Part shown: positions 8,100 through 15,940 of the stretch, in pieces
Position numbering within the stretch: position 1 is the first letter of the stretch
Layout of the letters: each line of letters starts with the position of its first letter
Assembly: GCF_965229915.1 (NCBI RefSeq)
Contig: NZ_CBDDJZ010000001.1
Span: forward strand, 2,542,001-2,606,000
Reading direction: 5' to 3'
Origin: Marinoscillum sp965229915
GTDB taxonomy: Bacteria; Bacteroidota; Bacteroidia; Cytophagales; Cyclobacteriaceae
Length of the DNA: 64,000 bases
The notes under the pieces: generated by a model
What the model was told of the DNA's origin: nothing
Seen by the model: the letters and a program-made list of their open reading frames with translations, nothing else
Databases searched by the model: none
Translations under genes and position numbers: made by a program

Positions 8100-9395
8100 T
8101 TATAAATAGTTGATTTGAACTTTCTTTATTCTTGACTTATCCTTTTGGCAAATGAAGCATTCGCCCACCTTCAAGCTTTTTAAATCATCAGGATGAACAT
8201 GGAATTCTCTGGTGTTTCTGGCCGACCCTACATTCAAAGATTGTCCCTCTTTAAGCTGCTGAGTTATTTGAATACTTTGCCTGGTTCCGAAGTACTTACT
8301 CACACTTTCAGCGGTATTATTGCTGTGTACCCGGTGACATATCAATAGATTGGCATTGTTTAAAATTTGGTCTGACCATTCCTTGAGATCCTCTAGTGAT
8401 TGAGTTCCTACAATGGTGTGAGCACCAAATTCTCTTCCCTGGTTAATGAGGTTCAAAACCTGACCACCAGCAAACACACTGAATTCATCGAATATCAAGA
8501 GAACAGGCTTCCTGACACGCTCAATGGTAGATTTGATATCATTGATCACCACCTTCCCAATGAAAGAAGCAAACTCCGGAAATTTTAGTGCTGGCAATTT
8601 GAAGTAAACAGATTCATTCCGGCTGATAATGTCCTCTAGCACAATAACATTGGAGTCATGTTTGGTGATGTAATCTCCAAAGTCGCTATGAATCACCATT
8701 GAAAGATGATTATAGATGCCCTTCAGCTCACTGGACTTGATTGAGTCTGTTAGGTTAACAATATGTTCCACAAGGGAACTTCTAGAATTCCTCGCTTCTT
8801 TAATAAGGTTGCTGGGATTGAGCAGATTCAATAGAGTCTCCAAAGTAAACTTTTGGTCTTTCTCCTTGAGTAATTTGAGTGTAATCTGGAGATAGTCACT
8901 AGCAAGCGTTTTGTAGTAGTCACTTTCCCACTGGTCTTTTATACAAATGATTCGATCTTTAATTTCGCTAGGAGAGCCTTTCAGAAAATCATACGACGAG
9001 TGATCTAAACAATTGAAGCCATGTATTTTCCCATTAGATTCAGTATGTAAGAATTCAATTAAATCATCTGAAGACTTACCATCCACATAGATTATTGGAA
9101 AGCCAAGATTCTTAAATGCCTTATAGAAATTTTTTATAGTTACAGTTTTACCTGCTCCTGTTGTCCCTAGCAGTAGACAAAACTTACTAATGTCCTTAGT
9201 TTCCAGTCGAAAATCAGATTTAAAAGACTTACCGATTAAAAACTCAGCCTCTCTATCTTTTGTCAGATGTGTATCCTTGTTCTGTTGAACTCTTACTGAA
9301 TTGGAAGAACTTTTGGCCCATCTGATCAACAAATAGGCCATGAAAACAAAAACTGATCCTACCAATACATAGAGCTTATAGTCTTCCCAATTCAT
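8100..9395 (-). CDS. TraD/TraG-like type IV coupling ATPase
   Basis: A membrane-anchored AAA+ motor. One N-terminal transmembrane helix (about 8-26) is followed by a Walker A motif GTTGAGKT (77-84) and a Walker B motif LLIFDEF (around 297-303), then a Gly-Gln-rich arginine-finger region (NQGREFGAHTIVGTQ) typical of conjugative coupling proteins and TraM-recognition domains. Such proteins bring the relaxase-bound DNA strand to a mating channel. The start overlaps the stop of the upstream Replic_Relax-like gene by 4 bp (ATGA), indicating translational coupling. At 431 residues it is shorter than TraG. No mating-channel genes lie in the window, so the element may be mobilisable rather than self-transmissible. 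Confidence 0.8.
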   Translation of the reverse strand: MNWEDYKLYVLVGSVFVFMAYLLIRWAKSSSNSVRVQQNKDTHLTKDREAEFLIGKSFKSDFRLETKDISKFCLLLGTTGAGKTVTIKNFYKAFKNLGFPIIYVDGKSSDDLIEFLHTESNGKIHGFNCLDHSSYDFLKGSPSEIKDRIICIKDQWESDYYKTLASDYLQITLKLLKEKDQKFTLETLLNLLNPSNLIKEARNSRSSLVEHIVNLTDSIKSSELKGIYNHLSMVIHSDFGDYITKHDSNVIVLEDIISRNESVYFKLPALKFPEFASFIGKVVINDIKSTIERVRKPVLLIFDEFSVFAGGQVLNLINQGREFGAHTIVGTQSLEDLKEWSDQILNNANLLICHRVHSNNTAESVSKYFGTRQSIQITQQLKEGQSLNVGSARNTREFHVHPDDLKSLKVGECFICQKDKSRIKKVQINYL

Positions 9396-9964
9396 ATCAA
9401 TTCTCTAGTTTCAATAAAGTCTATGCCGTCAAAACAGCTATTCAAATAATCCATCAATTCCCGAGGAACGAAATAAACCACCTTGTCTATCTCCATATTC
9501 TTCAAATAGAAATTTCGAATATTCTCCATTCTATTTTTTGACTTCCTGCTCAACTCTATCTCCAGTGAAATTCTTTCCTTCCCATGCCTCAAAATCATAT
9601 CTGGATAGTGATCCCAATCACAATTTTTTCTTATTTCTCTCTCAGTCATAAAGGACTCTACCCGATCATTTCCACACATTCCTAGAAACACATCCACAAC
9701 TGATAAATCATGTTTCAATGTCGCTATATGTAGCTCTCTCAACTTCTCATTTTCAGTAAACTTTGCTCCATCTGTAGTACATGTAAAGACCCCACACTCA
9801 TTATGAAAAACTCTTGTATGATCCACCATACCTATCTTCTTCAGTCGACTCATTACCTGGTAAGCCCTCACCTGACTCAATCCAAAATATTTACTGATTT
9901 GATCAATATTCACTCTTCCAAATCGATTGATAAACTCAAGTATTTCTGTATCTCTTCTGGTCAT
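9392..9964 (-). CDS. Replic_Relax-like winged-helix protein
   Basis: Residues 1-60 form a winged helix-turn-helix (RDTEILEFINRFGRVNIDQI to VMSRLKKIGMV). The C-terminal half has HYPDMILRHG then ISLEIELSRKSKNRMENI, the pattern of the replication-relaxation (Replic_Relax) family, whose C-terminal part resembles a PD-(D/E)XK fold (Asp in PDM, Glu in LEIELS). Family members are encoded beside FtsK/TraD-type ATPases on integrative elements and are thought to act in plasmid replication or relaxosome assembly. The coupling to the downstream ATPase gene (4-bp overlap) fits this. The gene begins about 35 bp from a large nested inverted repeat that could be its DNA target. Confidence 0.6.
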   Translation of the reverse strand: MTRRDTEILEFINRFGRVNIDQISKYFGLSQVRAYQVMSRLKKIGMVDHTRVFHNECGVFTCTTDGAKFTENEKLRELHIATLKHDLSVVDVFLGMCGNDRVESFMTEREIRKNCDWDHYPDMILRHGKERISLEIELSRKSKNRMENIRNFYLKNMEIDKVVYFVPRELMDYLNSCFDGIDFIETRELI

Positions 9965-9998
9965 TTCTTCACTAAATATTTTCCAATTACATAGTTAT

Positions 9999-10111
9999 CA
10001 TCACGCGTTATTCACTCCTCCATCCACCCCACCCGTGACCCCTTGCTCTGACGTAGTGAGTGAGGGGTCACGGGTGAAGGGTGGTTTAATTAAAGCCGAA
10101 AACGCGTGATG
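9999..10111. repeat. Large nested inverted repeat, candidate oriT or origin
   Basis: Outer arms CATCACGCGTT (9999-10009) and AACGCGTGATG (10101-10111) are a perfect 11-bp inverted repeat. Inside, CACCCGTGACCCCT (10030-10043) pairs perfectly with AGGGGTCACGGGTG (10063-10076), and the stem extends through CCACCC (10024-10029) with GGGTGG (10079-10084) after a 2-base bulge. The 19-base loop holds a partly symmetric TGACGTAG. It is GC-rich in an AT-rich setting, has no T-run, and sits just upstream of the Replic_Relax-like and coupling-protein operon. An origin of transfer or replication is the most likely reading; a miniature inverted-repeat element is possible. Confidence 0.7.
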
Positions 10112-10180
10112 GACCATGTATTGAGGTATTATTGAATACTGACATATATAATTCGTCTTAACAGTGTTTTATTGGGTGTA

Positions 10181-10723
10181 TTACTGGGTAAGAGTCCTTC
10201 CAAATAGGACCATCCTTCCACAAAATCCATGGACTATCACTTCGTATTGTATATAATCCAGGTTACTCGTTAAGCCATCAGTTGGAATTCTAATAACTGG
10301 ATTCTCCGGACAAATAGTTTGACAACCTACTCTATCTGGTAAAGCTGGAAATTGATTTGTTTGGCAGTCAAAAGGTGATCCGTCCTGATATGAGCATTTA
10401 GACCAGTCATTAATCTTGACTCTGAGTTCCCAGGTCACAGTCATCCAAAATGGAACTTGATCCATAATTACATAGTCCGCATCCTCGCGAAAAACAACAT
10501 CTAAATTCTCAACTCCTATTTTCAAATAGTTGCATGATCTACCTGTGTTTCTCCAGTAATCTCTAGGCGCATTTAGCGTATCAAACGCCATTTGGCAATG
10601 AGTTGAGGACTCATAAAAACAATCTCCAACTTGTGGATCTTTATGCTTAAGAACTGGAAGTTCTTCCTCAGAACAACCAAACATTAGGAGACTAAGAATC
10701 GACAGACTAATTAGATTTCTCAT
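10181..10723 (-). CDS. Hypothetical Cys-rich lipoprotein
   Basis: A 180-residue predicted lipoprotein with lipobox LMFGC (Cys17) after a short signal peptide, then an acidic EEE stretch. The body contains several Cys residues (VGDCFY, HCQMAF, SCNYL, KCSYQ, DCQTN, GCQTICPEN, GFCGRM), suggesting disulfide bonding outside the cytoplasm. No family recognised. It lies 7 bp after the zinc-finger membrane protein in the same direction and is probably the last gene of the operon beginning near 12729. Confidence 0.6.
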   Translation of the reverse strand: MRNLISLSILSLLMFGCSEEELPVLKHKDPQVGDCFYESSTHCQMAFDTLNAPRDYWRNTGRSCNYLKIGVENLDVVFREDADYVIMDQVPFWMTVTWELRVKINDWSKCSYQDGSPFDCQTNQFPALPDRVGCQTICPENPVIRIPTDGLTSNLDYIQYEVIVHGFCGRMVLFGRTLTQ

Positions 10724-10730
10724 AGAGATA

Positions 10731-11420
10731 TTATTTTGATTTAGGTGTGATACTTTTTATTAATTCAGGCGATGAGGAACATGATCTGAGGTGTCCATTC
10801 CTTTGATTTGAGTTTTCAAATTCTTGACCACAACGTGGGCATACCTTTGGGTCATCTCTGGCAATAAGTTGGCTCAATTTGGCAACATAGTCGCTTAGAC
10901 TCTGCTCCACCTGGCTCAGCTCTTGCTTTCCTTCGCTCAGCTGAGCATTCAATTGCTCAATGTTCGCATGTACCTTACCTAGTTCGGCTCGTTCATTCCA
11001 TCTGGATATAAATAAGTGATTGTAGGCAAAATCGAAGATTGCAAAGAACACTGAGATTGTGGCTTTAAAGGCGTAAGACAGAATGGGGAATCTTATTTCT
11101 TTCCCCGGAACAATTTTGGGATTCCACACCTCCCAGAAGTAGGCATTAATAAATAAAGTAAAAATGAACATTACCCATTTTATCCACTCTCCTGAATCAT
11201 CCTTAGATATTTTAAATCGGTCAAGATGAGAGCTAAAAACTAGCAGTGAAAAAACAACCACAACAGATACCAACCCAGAGGCTAGAGTTCTAACATTTTC
11301 ATCAAGCGGTAGGTAATTATAAAAAAGGAACTGTACCTCAAAATACCTATAACCCACAAATATGATCAACCCTAAAACTACCGAATCAAAGCCCGTTAGA
11401 AACTGTGCAACTCTTTTCAT
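10731..11420 (-). CDS. Membrane protein with coiled coil and C-terminal zinc finger
   Basis: Four hydrophobic segments can be seen (about 11-30, 45-64, 80-97, 115-135), then a helical coiled-coil region (about 142-188) and a C-terminal zinc-finger-like motif C194-x2-C197-x12-H210-x3-C214, which is a C2HC variant of the C2H2 pattern. The soluble C-terminal part would be cytoplasmic and could bind nucleic acid or protein. I do not recognise a family. The start overlaps the stop of the preceding gene by 4 bp (ATGA), so the four genes from 12729 to about 10181 look like one operon of the element. Confidence 0.6.
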   Translation of the reverse strand: MKRVAQFLTGFDSVVLGLIIFVGYRYFEVQFLFYNYLPLDENVRTLASGLVSVVVVFSLLVFSSHLDRFKISKDDSGEWIKWVMFIFTLFINAYFWEVWNPKIVPGKEIRFPILSYAFKATISVFFAIFDFAYNHLFISRWNERAELGKVHANIEQLNAQLSEGKQELSQVEQSLSDYVAKLSQLIARDDPKVCPRCGQEFENSNQRNGHLRSCSSSPELIKSITPKSK

Positions 11421-11698
11421 AGATCAGAAATTTCAAGTCCATTTTTAAATCGCATCATCTCTTGACCGGTCTTATTGTTGTAGATAATAGCAATCTCATA
11501 CATGGAGGATAGACGATCTGATTTAGCCAAACCTACAAGCTTCTCCATACCGTATGTTATATCCTGATTTCTCAAAGATTTAGATGTCTCAAAACTGTAA
11601 TAGATCATTTCTCCATAGCCATTTACTAACCGTTTCCACTTAACCCACATTCTGGTCTGAGCTTGTCTTTTCATCTTTTCTGTGAACTGGATACTCAT
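11417..11698 (-). CDS. Small basic hypothetical protein
   Basis: A 93-residue basic protein, start taken at the ATG at 11696-11698 because it overlaps the upstream stop codon in an ATGA arrangement; a longer in-frame reading to 11734 would run deep into the neighbour. The N terminus is rich in Lys and Arg (FTEKMKRQAQTRMWVKWKRL). No family recognised. Coupled on both sides by 4-bp overlaps to the winged-helix gene and the zinc-finger membrane protein. Confidence 0.55.
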   Translation of the reverse strand: MSIQFTEKMKRQAQTRMWVKWKRLVNGYGEMIYYSFETSKSLRNQDITYGMEKLVGLAKSDRLSSMYEIAIIYNNKTGQEMMRFKNGLEISDL

Positions 11699-12729
11699 GG
11701 TTTCAGATATTTCGGGTAGGAGTACACAAACCATTTATTGAGGCGTTCATTCTCGAATGAGCCAATCTGTGAGCCATGTTTAACAATCATTCTCGAAAGG
11801 CCATTACCCAAAGTGGCTTGAGAGGATTGTTTCACTTCCTTTTCTAGAGATAGACGGGTTCGTCGCATCTGAATATTGATCTTCTTCTGATTGTCCCAGG
11901 CTTCAATTCGAATAAACCTGAACCCCTTTCTCTCATAAGAGAAGAAATGATAAGGATCTGGGGGAGTCACCTCAGGATGTTTTTCAAACCAAGTTGCAGC
12001 GTAGCTCAGATAATTCATCTGCCGGAAATAGACATCCCAAAGGCTTTTTTGTGACTGGGCCATTTTGATAGTCAGTAAATCCTCAATCAGCTCGAGGATG
12101 ACGGATTCCCGCTTGTTTGAAAACGACCGGTCCCAATAAATTTTGCGCTTGGCAAATGTCCAAAAGTCTTTAGCGTGATCAGAAATAGAGCCCGTTCCCG
12201 GACGCTTGACGTACGGAACGTCATTTGTGTCTCGGGAAACACGGTGCTCCTCAATGTTCTTGGAAGAGTTCTTGGTTGTGTTATCAACACCTGTCAATTT
12301 ATTTTTTACAAGATCAGGTTCAAGAACTAAAGGATGATCTTTTTTCCGATCAGGGTCAAAAGAGAATAATATTACCTCCGGATTAATATATACTTTCAAC
12401 CCTCGGCCAGTCATTTCAGTAGTTAATACAATACCTACATCTATTAATCTCATTAATTGATTTCTTATGCTCCGAGGTGTACAATCACAAAGCCGAGCCA
12501 AAGAAGTACAGTTAGATGAAGTGTAGAATCCTAATGCTCGATCCTGGTAACTAGACTGGTTCCAGTTTTCAATCACAAAATTCAATAGATATCTGGCTAG
12601 CAGTTGATGAGATCCTCTCAACATCCCTGGAGAGATTCTCTCTTCTTTGAATTTTTTCAATGACTTAAAGGCATCCCGTTTAGGTATGTTGTAATCCAAC
12701 ACCCATTCAGGCATCTGTGAATTGTTCAT
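11695..12729 (-). CDS. Winged-helix protein, candidate replication or transfer regulator
   Basis: A 344-residue cytoplasmic protein. Residues about 68-110 (SSNCTSLARLCDCTPRSIRN followed by a recognition-wing region GIVLTTEMTGRGLKVYI) form a winged helix-turn-helix as in plasmid replication initiators and GntR-like regulators. The C-terminal half is charged, with an aromatic stretch (PDPYHFFSYERKGFRFIRIEAW), and not recognised. First gene of a four-gene operon coupled by overlaps. A replication-initiator role is suggested only by position and the HTH. Confidence 0.55.
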   Translation of the reverse strand: MNNSQMPEWVLDYNIPKRDAFKSLKKFKEERISPGMLRGSHQLLARYLLNFVIENWNQSSYQDRALGFYTSSNCTSLARLCDCTPRSIRNQLMRLIDVGIVLTTEMTGRGLKVYINPEVILFSFDPDRKKDHPLVLEPDLVKNKLTGVDNTTKNSSKNIEEHRVSRDTNDVPYVKRPGTGSISDHAKDFWTFAKRKIYWDRSFSNKRESVILELIEDLLTIKMAQSQKSLWDVYFRQMNYLSYAATWFEKHPEVTPPDPYHFFSYERKGFRFIRIEAWDNQKKINIQMRRTRLSLEKEVKQSSQATLGNGLSRMIVKHGSQIGSFENERLNKWFVYSYPKYLKP

Positions 12730-12812
12730 AGTGATATTTTGATTTACTATCCACTATGGCTACCTTAGTCGTGCAAGAACATTGAGGAGCACATAGCGTG
12801 TTCTTTAAAAGG

Positions 12813-12844
12813 AAGCAACCCAAATAAATTGAGTTGCTTTTTTT
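12813..12844. terminator. Hairpin terminator, probably bidirectional
   Basis: AAGCAAC (12813-12819) pairs with GTTGCTT (12833-12839), followed by a run of seven T on the plus strand and preceded on the minus strand by TTCCTTTT. It directly follows the stop codon of the Xis-like gene, so on the minus strand it would separate that gene from the winged-helix operon. Just left of it, AAGAACA and TGTTCTT form another inverted repeat. Confidence 0.6.
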
Positions 12845-13146
12845 TATGATCTTGCTGCTTGTAAAAGGTGCGGGTTTTTTTGCACTACTTTTCTCAGCTG
12901 CGACTTATAATATCTGATTCGAGAACTCCCTTCTATTTGTTGATAAGGAACTTTGCCGTCTTTCTTCCATTTGATAATGGTAGTTTGACTTACACCCAGA
13001 AATTCAGCGGCTTCTTTTTGGTTGAGAGTCTCATCTTCTTCATTCAGTTCTTTTGGAATCAAGTTTTGCTCTTGTAAAACCTCCTTTAAGAATTGTTTAA
13101 ACTCACTCAAGCTTAAGCTAATTGTAACTGCTCTTTCCATATCCAA
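12844..13146 (-). CDS. Xis-like helix-turn-helix DNA-binding protein
   Basis: A 100-residue protein with a MerR/excisionase-type HTH_17 domain at about 42-92: LNQKEAAEFLGVSQTTIIKW followed by a wing with KDGKVPYQQIEGSSRIRYYKSQL. These small proteins are recombination directionality factors or repressors of integrative elements. The N-terminal 40 residues are acidic and helical. It is transcribed toward the winged-helix gene, about 1.2 kb from the integrase, the usual neighbourhood for an excisionase in Bacteroidota elements. The start ATG at 13146 is the first in frame. Confidence 0.75.
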   Translation of the reverse strand: MDMERAVTISLSLSEFKQFLKEVLQEQNLIPKELNEEDETLNQKEAAEFLGVSQTTIIKWKKDGKVPYQQIEGSSRIRYYKSQLRKVVQKNPHLLQAARS

Positions 13147-13261
13147 TTAAATCAATATTTATTGGCTAAAGTCAGCTTCAACTTTGTTCTTTAAAACGAT
13201 TCTTCAAAAACGCCCAGGAAAAAATTAAGATCGGCTTTAATTTAAATTAGATGGCACTAAT

Positions 13262-14329
13262 TCAGGATGCCAAAATTTGACAAACGCCCATGAATTCAGA
13301 TTCTGTTATCTCCTTAAACTTCATTCTCGTACTTGGTTTAAGCGAATTTTCAATTGAACGCTTGCTTAAACCATCAATTGCAAATACTCGACTGACCATA
13401 TTAGCAATATCAACGACTCTTCCAGATATCACCTGATCATTATGCCAATATCTAAGGGCACATTTGAGATCATTCGCAAAATTGTTTGAGACAATCTTGA
13501 ACCTGGGTATTTCAAGTGGATATTTCGATAAATACTTGCTTGGCATATCGAATAAGAGTCTAACTAATGAGTTTATATCACTTTTCTCAATGTATATCAT
13601 TTCGATTTTGCTCATATACTCTATGAAACGACTAATAACTGATGGTTTTCCACAATAGACGGCTGATCTTGAATGATTAAACAGATCAGGAAAAGTTTTA
13701 TCCCATTCATACTGATCATAATAGAGGCTGAGGTATAACGCATTTTTAGTATAGAAACGGCGACATACAGAAATATCCCCTTTCCAATTTCCTGATGAAC
13801 TAAGCTGAGGGATAAAATCAAATGTGGCAACTCGCACACCCAGCAGCTTCGAAAGCTTTTCATAGTCTATCTTATTGATATATTCCTCTAGTATCGATAG
13901 TGCGAAAACTGACCTCTCTCTCAAATCATTTGACCGGAAAATATCATCATTTCTTTGGATAGTTTTGAGAAATATTTTTGGGTAATTAGACATTTGAAAG
14001 CTAATTCCAAGTTTTAGTAATGCATGTGCTTCAAATTTGCTAGCCAATCTAATAGCTAGTGACTGACTCATTGAATAATAGTCCAGGTGCCTATTAATAT
14101 TATCAACTCCAATTCTTGATACTTGAATCTCATGAATTACCTGGCATAAGTAACTTCCATATAAAAATTCAAATTTGTAGTTTTCAAATCCAGAAGGAGT
14201 TAAACACTTTAGAATTCGATGTAATAAATGAAGCTGATTAATTCTATCCTCAGATAGTTGATCAAGAGATCGTTTTCCTCCTTCTTTCAATGCTAACTCT
14301 AAAAAATTATTACTTGGTGTCAACCCCAT
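13262..14329 (-). CDS. Hypothetical protein coupled to integrase
   Basis: A 355-residue cytoplasmic protein rich in helices, without signal peptide or membrane segment and with no motif I recognise. The ATG overlaps the 3' end of the integrase gene by 10 bp, so the two are translated together. Such coupling suggests a role in element maintenance or integration control, but nothing in the sequence proves it. The C-terminal part (GLSKRSIENSLKPSTRMKFK) has a Ser/Lys-rich stretch reminiscent of a DNA-contacting helix. Confidence 0.6.
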   Translation of the reverse strand: MGLTPSNNFLELALKEGGKRSLDQLSEDRINQLHLLHRILKCLTPSGFENYKFEFLYGSYLCQVIHEIQVSRIGVDNINRHLDYYSMSQSLAIRLASKFEAHALLKLGISFQMSNYPKIFLKTIQRNDDIFRSNDLRERSVFALSILEEYINKIDYEKLSKLLGVRVATFDFIPQLSSSGNWKGDISVCRRFYTKNALYLSLYYDQYEWDKTFPDLFNHSRSAVYCGKPSVISRFIEYMSKIEMIYIEKSDINSLVRLLFDMPSKYLSKYPLEIPRFKIVSNNFANDLKCALRYWHNDQVISGRVVDIANMVSRVFAIDGLSKRSIENSLKPSTRMKFKEITESEFMGVCQILAS

Positions 14330-15555
14330 GCTTTTGCCATTTCACTTTTTCTATAACTATCAGCCACTTTCACATACCTTCTAAACGACTCCTGTTTCTT
14401 GTGGCCTGTAATCTCCTTAACCACTGTCTCATGCATTCCTAGAATCAAGGAATTAGTCACAAAAGTCTTTCTGGCCGTATGGCTTGTAATCAGCTCGTAT
14501 TTTGGCTTTGTTTCTTGTGTTCTGACTCCCCCAGAATCATTATAAACAGTAATTGGTTTATTGATGCCGACTTCCTGACAACACTCTTTGATGTAATTAT
14601 TGAATTTCTGAGCAGAAATCTTTGGAAGAGGATCCCATATGGTTTGTTTATACTTATTCAAGATTTGTTTGCTGAATCGATTGAGTGGAATTGTAACATT
14701 GACTTCATTGGTTTTATGTATCCGCTTCAGAATATGATCTTTATAAACCTCTGAAGGTTTCAAGTTAATAACATCAGAGAATCGAAGGCCAGTAGAACAG
14801 GCAAAACAATATATATCTCTAACGTGGGATAATCTTTTAGATTCAAACGGATAATCAAACAGTATCTGAAATTCTTCCATAGTCAAGTAGATAATTTCCT
14901 TCTCCGACTCCTTTGCTTTAAATTTTTTGTAATTGACATTTGAATGGTATCCTCTGTCACTGGACCACTGCATAAATGCTTTTAATACCTGAATGATCTT
15001 CTTGAAGTAATTGATGCTCCACTTCTTTTCCTGGAAACTATAGCTCCGGAGTAATTCAAAAAACTCCTGGTCGATTTCCTCAAAGTCTATCGTAATCAAC
15101 TTGTCATTCTGATAAGTCTCCAGGAGGCTTCTTACTGTTTGAATTCCTTTGATCGTTCGCTCCTTCTTGTAAGACTTACTAACCTCAATGAACTCATCAA
15201 ACGTTTGGAAAAATGACTTTCTATCTACCTCGATCAAATTCGGGTTGTCTATTCTTTTCAGGATAAACTCCTTCGATAGCTTTGACCCAAACTTCAGTAT
15301 ATGCCGATTGATCTTATGAACAGATTCTCGGATATTCTCCAGACGTTCATTAAATTCTTCATGGCCATTGTAATCTTCGGAAGATCCAGATCTCTTTACA
15401 ACTTCCTTGGCAGTATTCCAGTGACCGGGTTTTACTCGTACCTGCTTCACTGCTTTCCGGATTCTTTGACCGTTGAAAGTAATGAGCATATAGATCGGAG
15501 CATATCCGGACTGAGAAATTTTTTGACTATTTATGTAAAAGCTCAGATTAATCAT
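14320..15555 (-). CDS. Tyrosine site-specific recombinase (integrase)
   Basis: Tyrosine recombinase of the Bacteroidota phage-integrase SAM-like type, about 411 residues from ATG 15555; a TTG seven codons upstream is less likely. The N-terminal arm-binding domain (INLSFYINSQKISQSGYAPI) and SAM-like core-binding domain precede the catalytic part. Catalytic residues seen: Arg in CSTGLRFSDV, His-x-x-Arg in SHTARKTF, His in ITGHKKQESFRRY and the nucleophile Tyr in that RRYVKV segment. It would catalyse integration and excision of the element that occupies the left 15 kb. It faces away from the direct repeats at 15677-15810, which are attachment-site candidates. Confidence 0.92.
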   Translation of the reverse strand: MINLSFYINSQKISQSGYAPIYMLITFNGQRIRKAVKQVRVKPGHWNTAKEVVKRSGSSEDYNGHEEFNERLENIRESVHKINRHILKFGSKLSKEFILKRIDNPNLIEVDRKSFFQTFDEFIEVSKSYKKERTIKGIQTVRSLLETYQNDKLITIDFEEIDQEFFELLRSYSFQEKKWSINYFKKIIQVLKAFMQWSSDRGYHSNVNYKKFKAKESEKEIIYLTMEEFQILFDYPFESKRLSHVRDIYCFACSTGLRFSDVINLKPSEVYKDHILKRIHKTNEVNVTIPLNRFSKQILNKYKQTIWDPLPKISAQKFNNYIKECCQEVGINKPITVYNDSGGVRTQETKPKYELITSHTARKTFVTNSLILGMHETVVKEITGHKKQESFRRYVKVADSYRKSEMAKAWG

Positions 15556-15676
15556 AGGTGGAAAGATTGGTGGCAAAGAATAAATAAAAGTTCATTTAAC
15601 ATCATTTAAGCGGATTAAATCAAAAGACATAATTTGAATTTAAGATAAAAAAAATGAACAAAATGCAATGCCAGAA

Positions 15677-15810
15677 ACGGCTATGTCCCGCCCGAGGTAC
15701 AGAAAGGTGATTCAGCAACGGATCACCTTTTTTCGTTTTAACAGAATTTAAGCACGACCGTAAAAGGTCGTCGGGTTCAAGGCGCACGGCTAGTGGCCCG
15801 CCCGAGGTAC
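15677..15810. repeat. Imperfect direct repeats beside the integrase, candidate att region
   Basis: ACGGCTA, a 3-4 base variable part, then CCCGCCCGAGGTAC occurs at 15677-15700 and again at 15786-15810. The shared 14-base core is exact. Both copies are followed within a few bases by a hairpin with a T-run. Between them ACGACC-GTAAAA-GGTCGT forms a small inverted repeat (about 15752-15770). The block is GC-rich compared with the element and lies at its integrase-proximal end, so one copy may be the attachment core; a matching copy should exist outside the window to the left. Confidence 0.45.
15703..15733 (+). terminator. Rho-independent terminator
   Basis: AAAGGTGAT pairs with ATCACCTTT around a 10-base loop, followed by TTT. 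It directly follows the first copy of the direct repeat. Confidence 0.7.
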
Positions 15811-15813
15811 TTG

Positions 15814-15844
15814 AAAAGCAACTCACTATTGGGTTGCTTTTTTT
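15814..15844 (+). terminator. Rho-independent terminator
   Basis: AAAAGCAAC pairs with GTTGCTTTT, followed by a T-run. It directly follows the second copy of the direct repeat and closes the element side before the phytate module. Confidence 0.75.
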
Positions 15845-15940
15845 GTTTCCCCCACATTAAACCTTCGTTATCCTTCTTTTAAATCTGCTATTCTCTACTT
15901 GTAGACGCTTATTTTCGTAAGAAACCCATCGATCTATGCT

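Noticed and set aside
12730..12844. Antisense RNA against the winged-helix gene ending at the T7 terminator
   Set aside because: No promoter could be recognised on the plus strand, and the hairpin is explained as a bidirectional terminator of the Xis-like gene.
15740..15812. Possible tRNA or tRNA fragment around GGGTTCAAGG
   Set aside because: The T-loop-like word has no complementary five-base T stem and no acceptor pair; no cloverleaf can be drawn.
15620..15826. A 68-residue minus-strand ORF between the integrase and the TPR regulator
   Set aside because: It runs through both direct repeats and both terminators, has no recognisable features, and is best explained as a chance frame.
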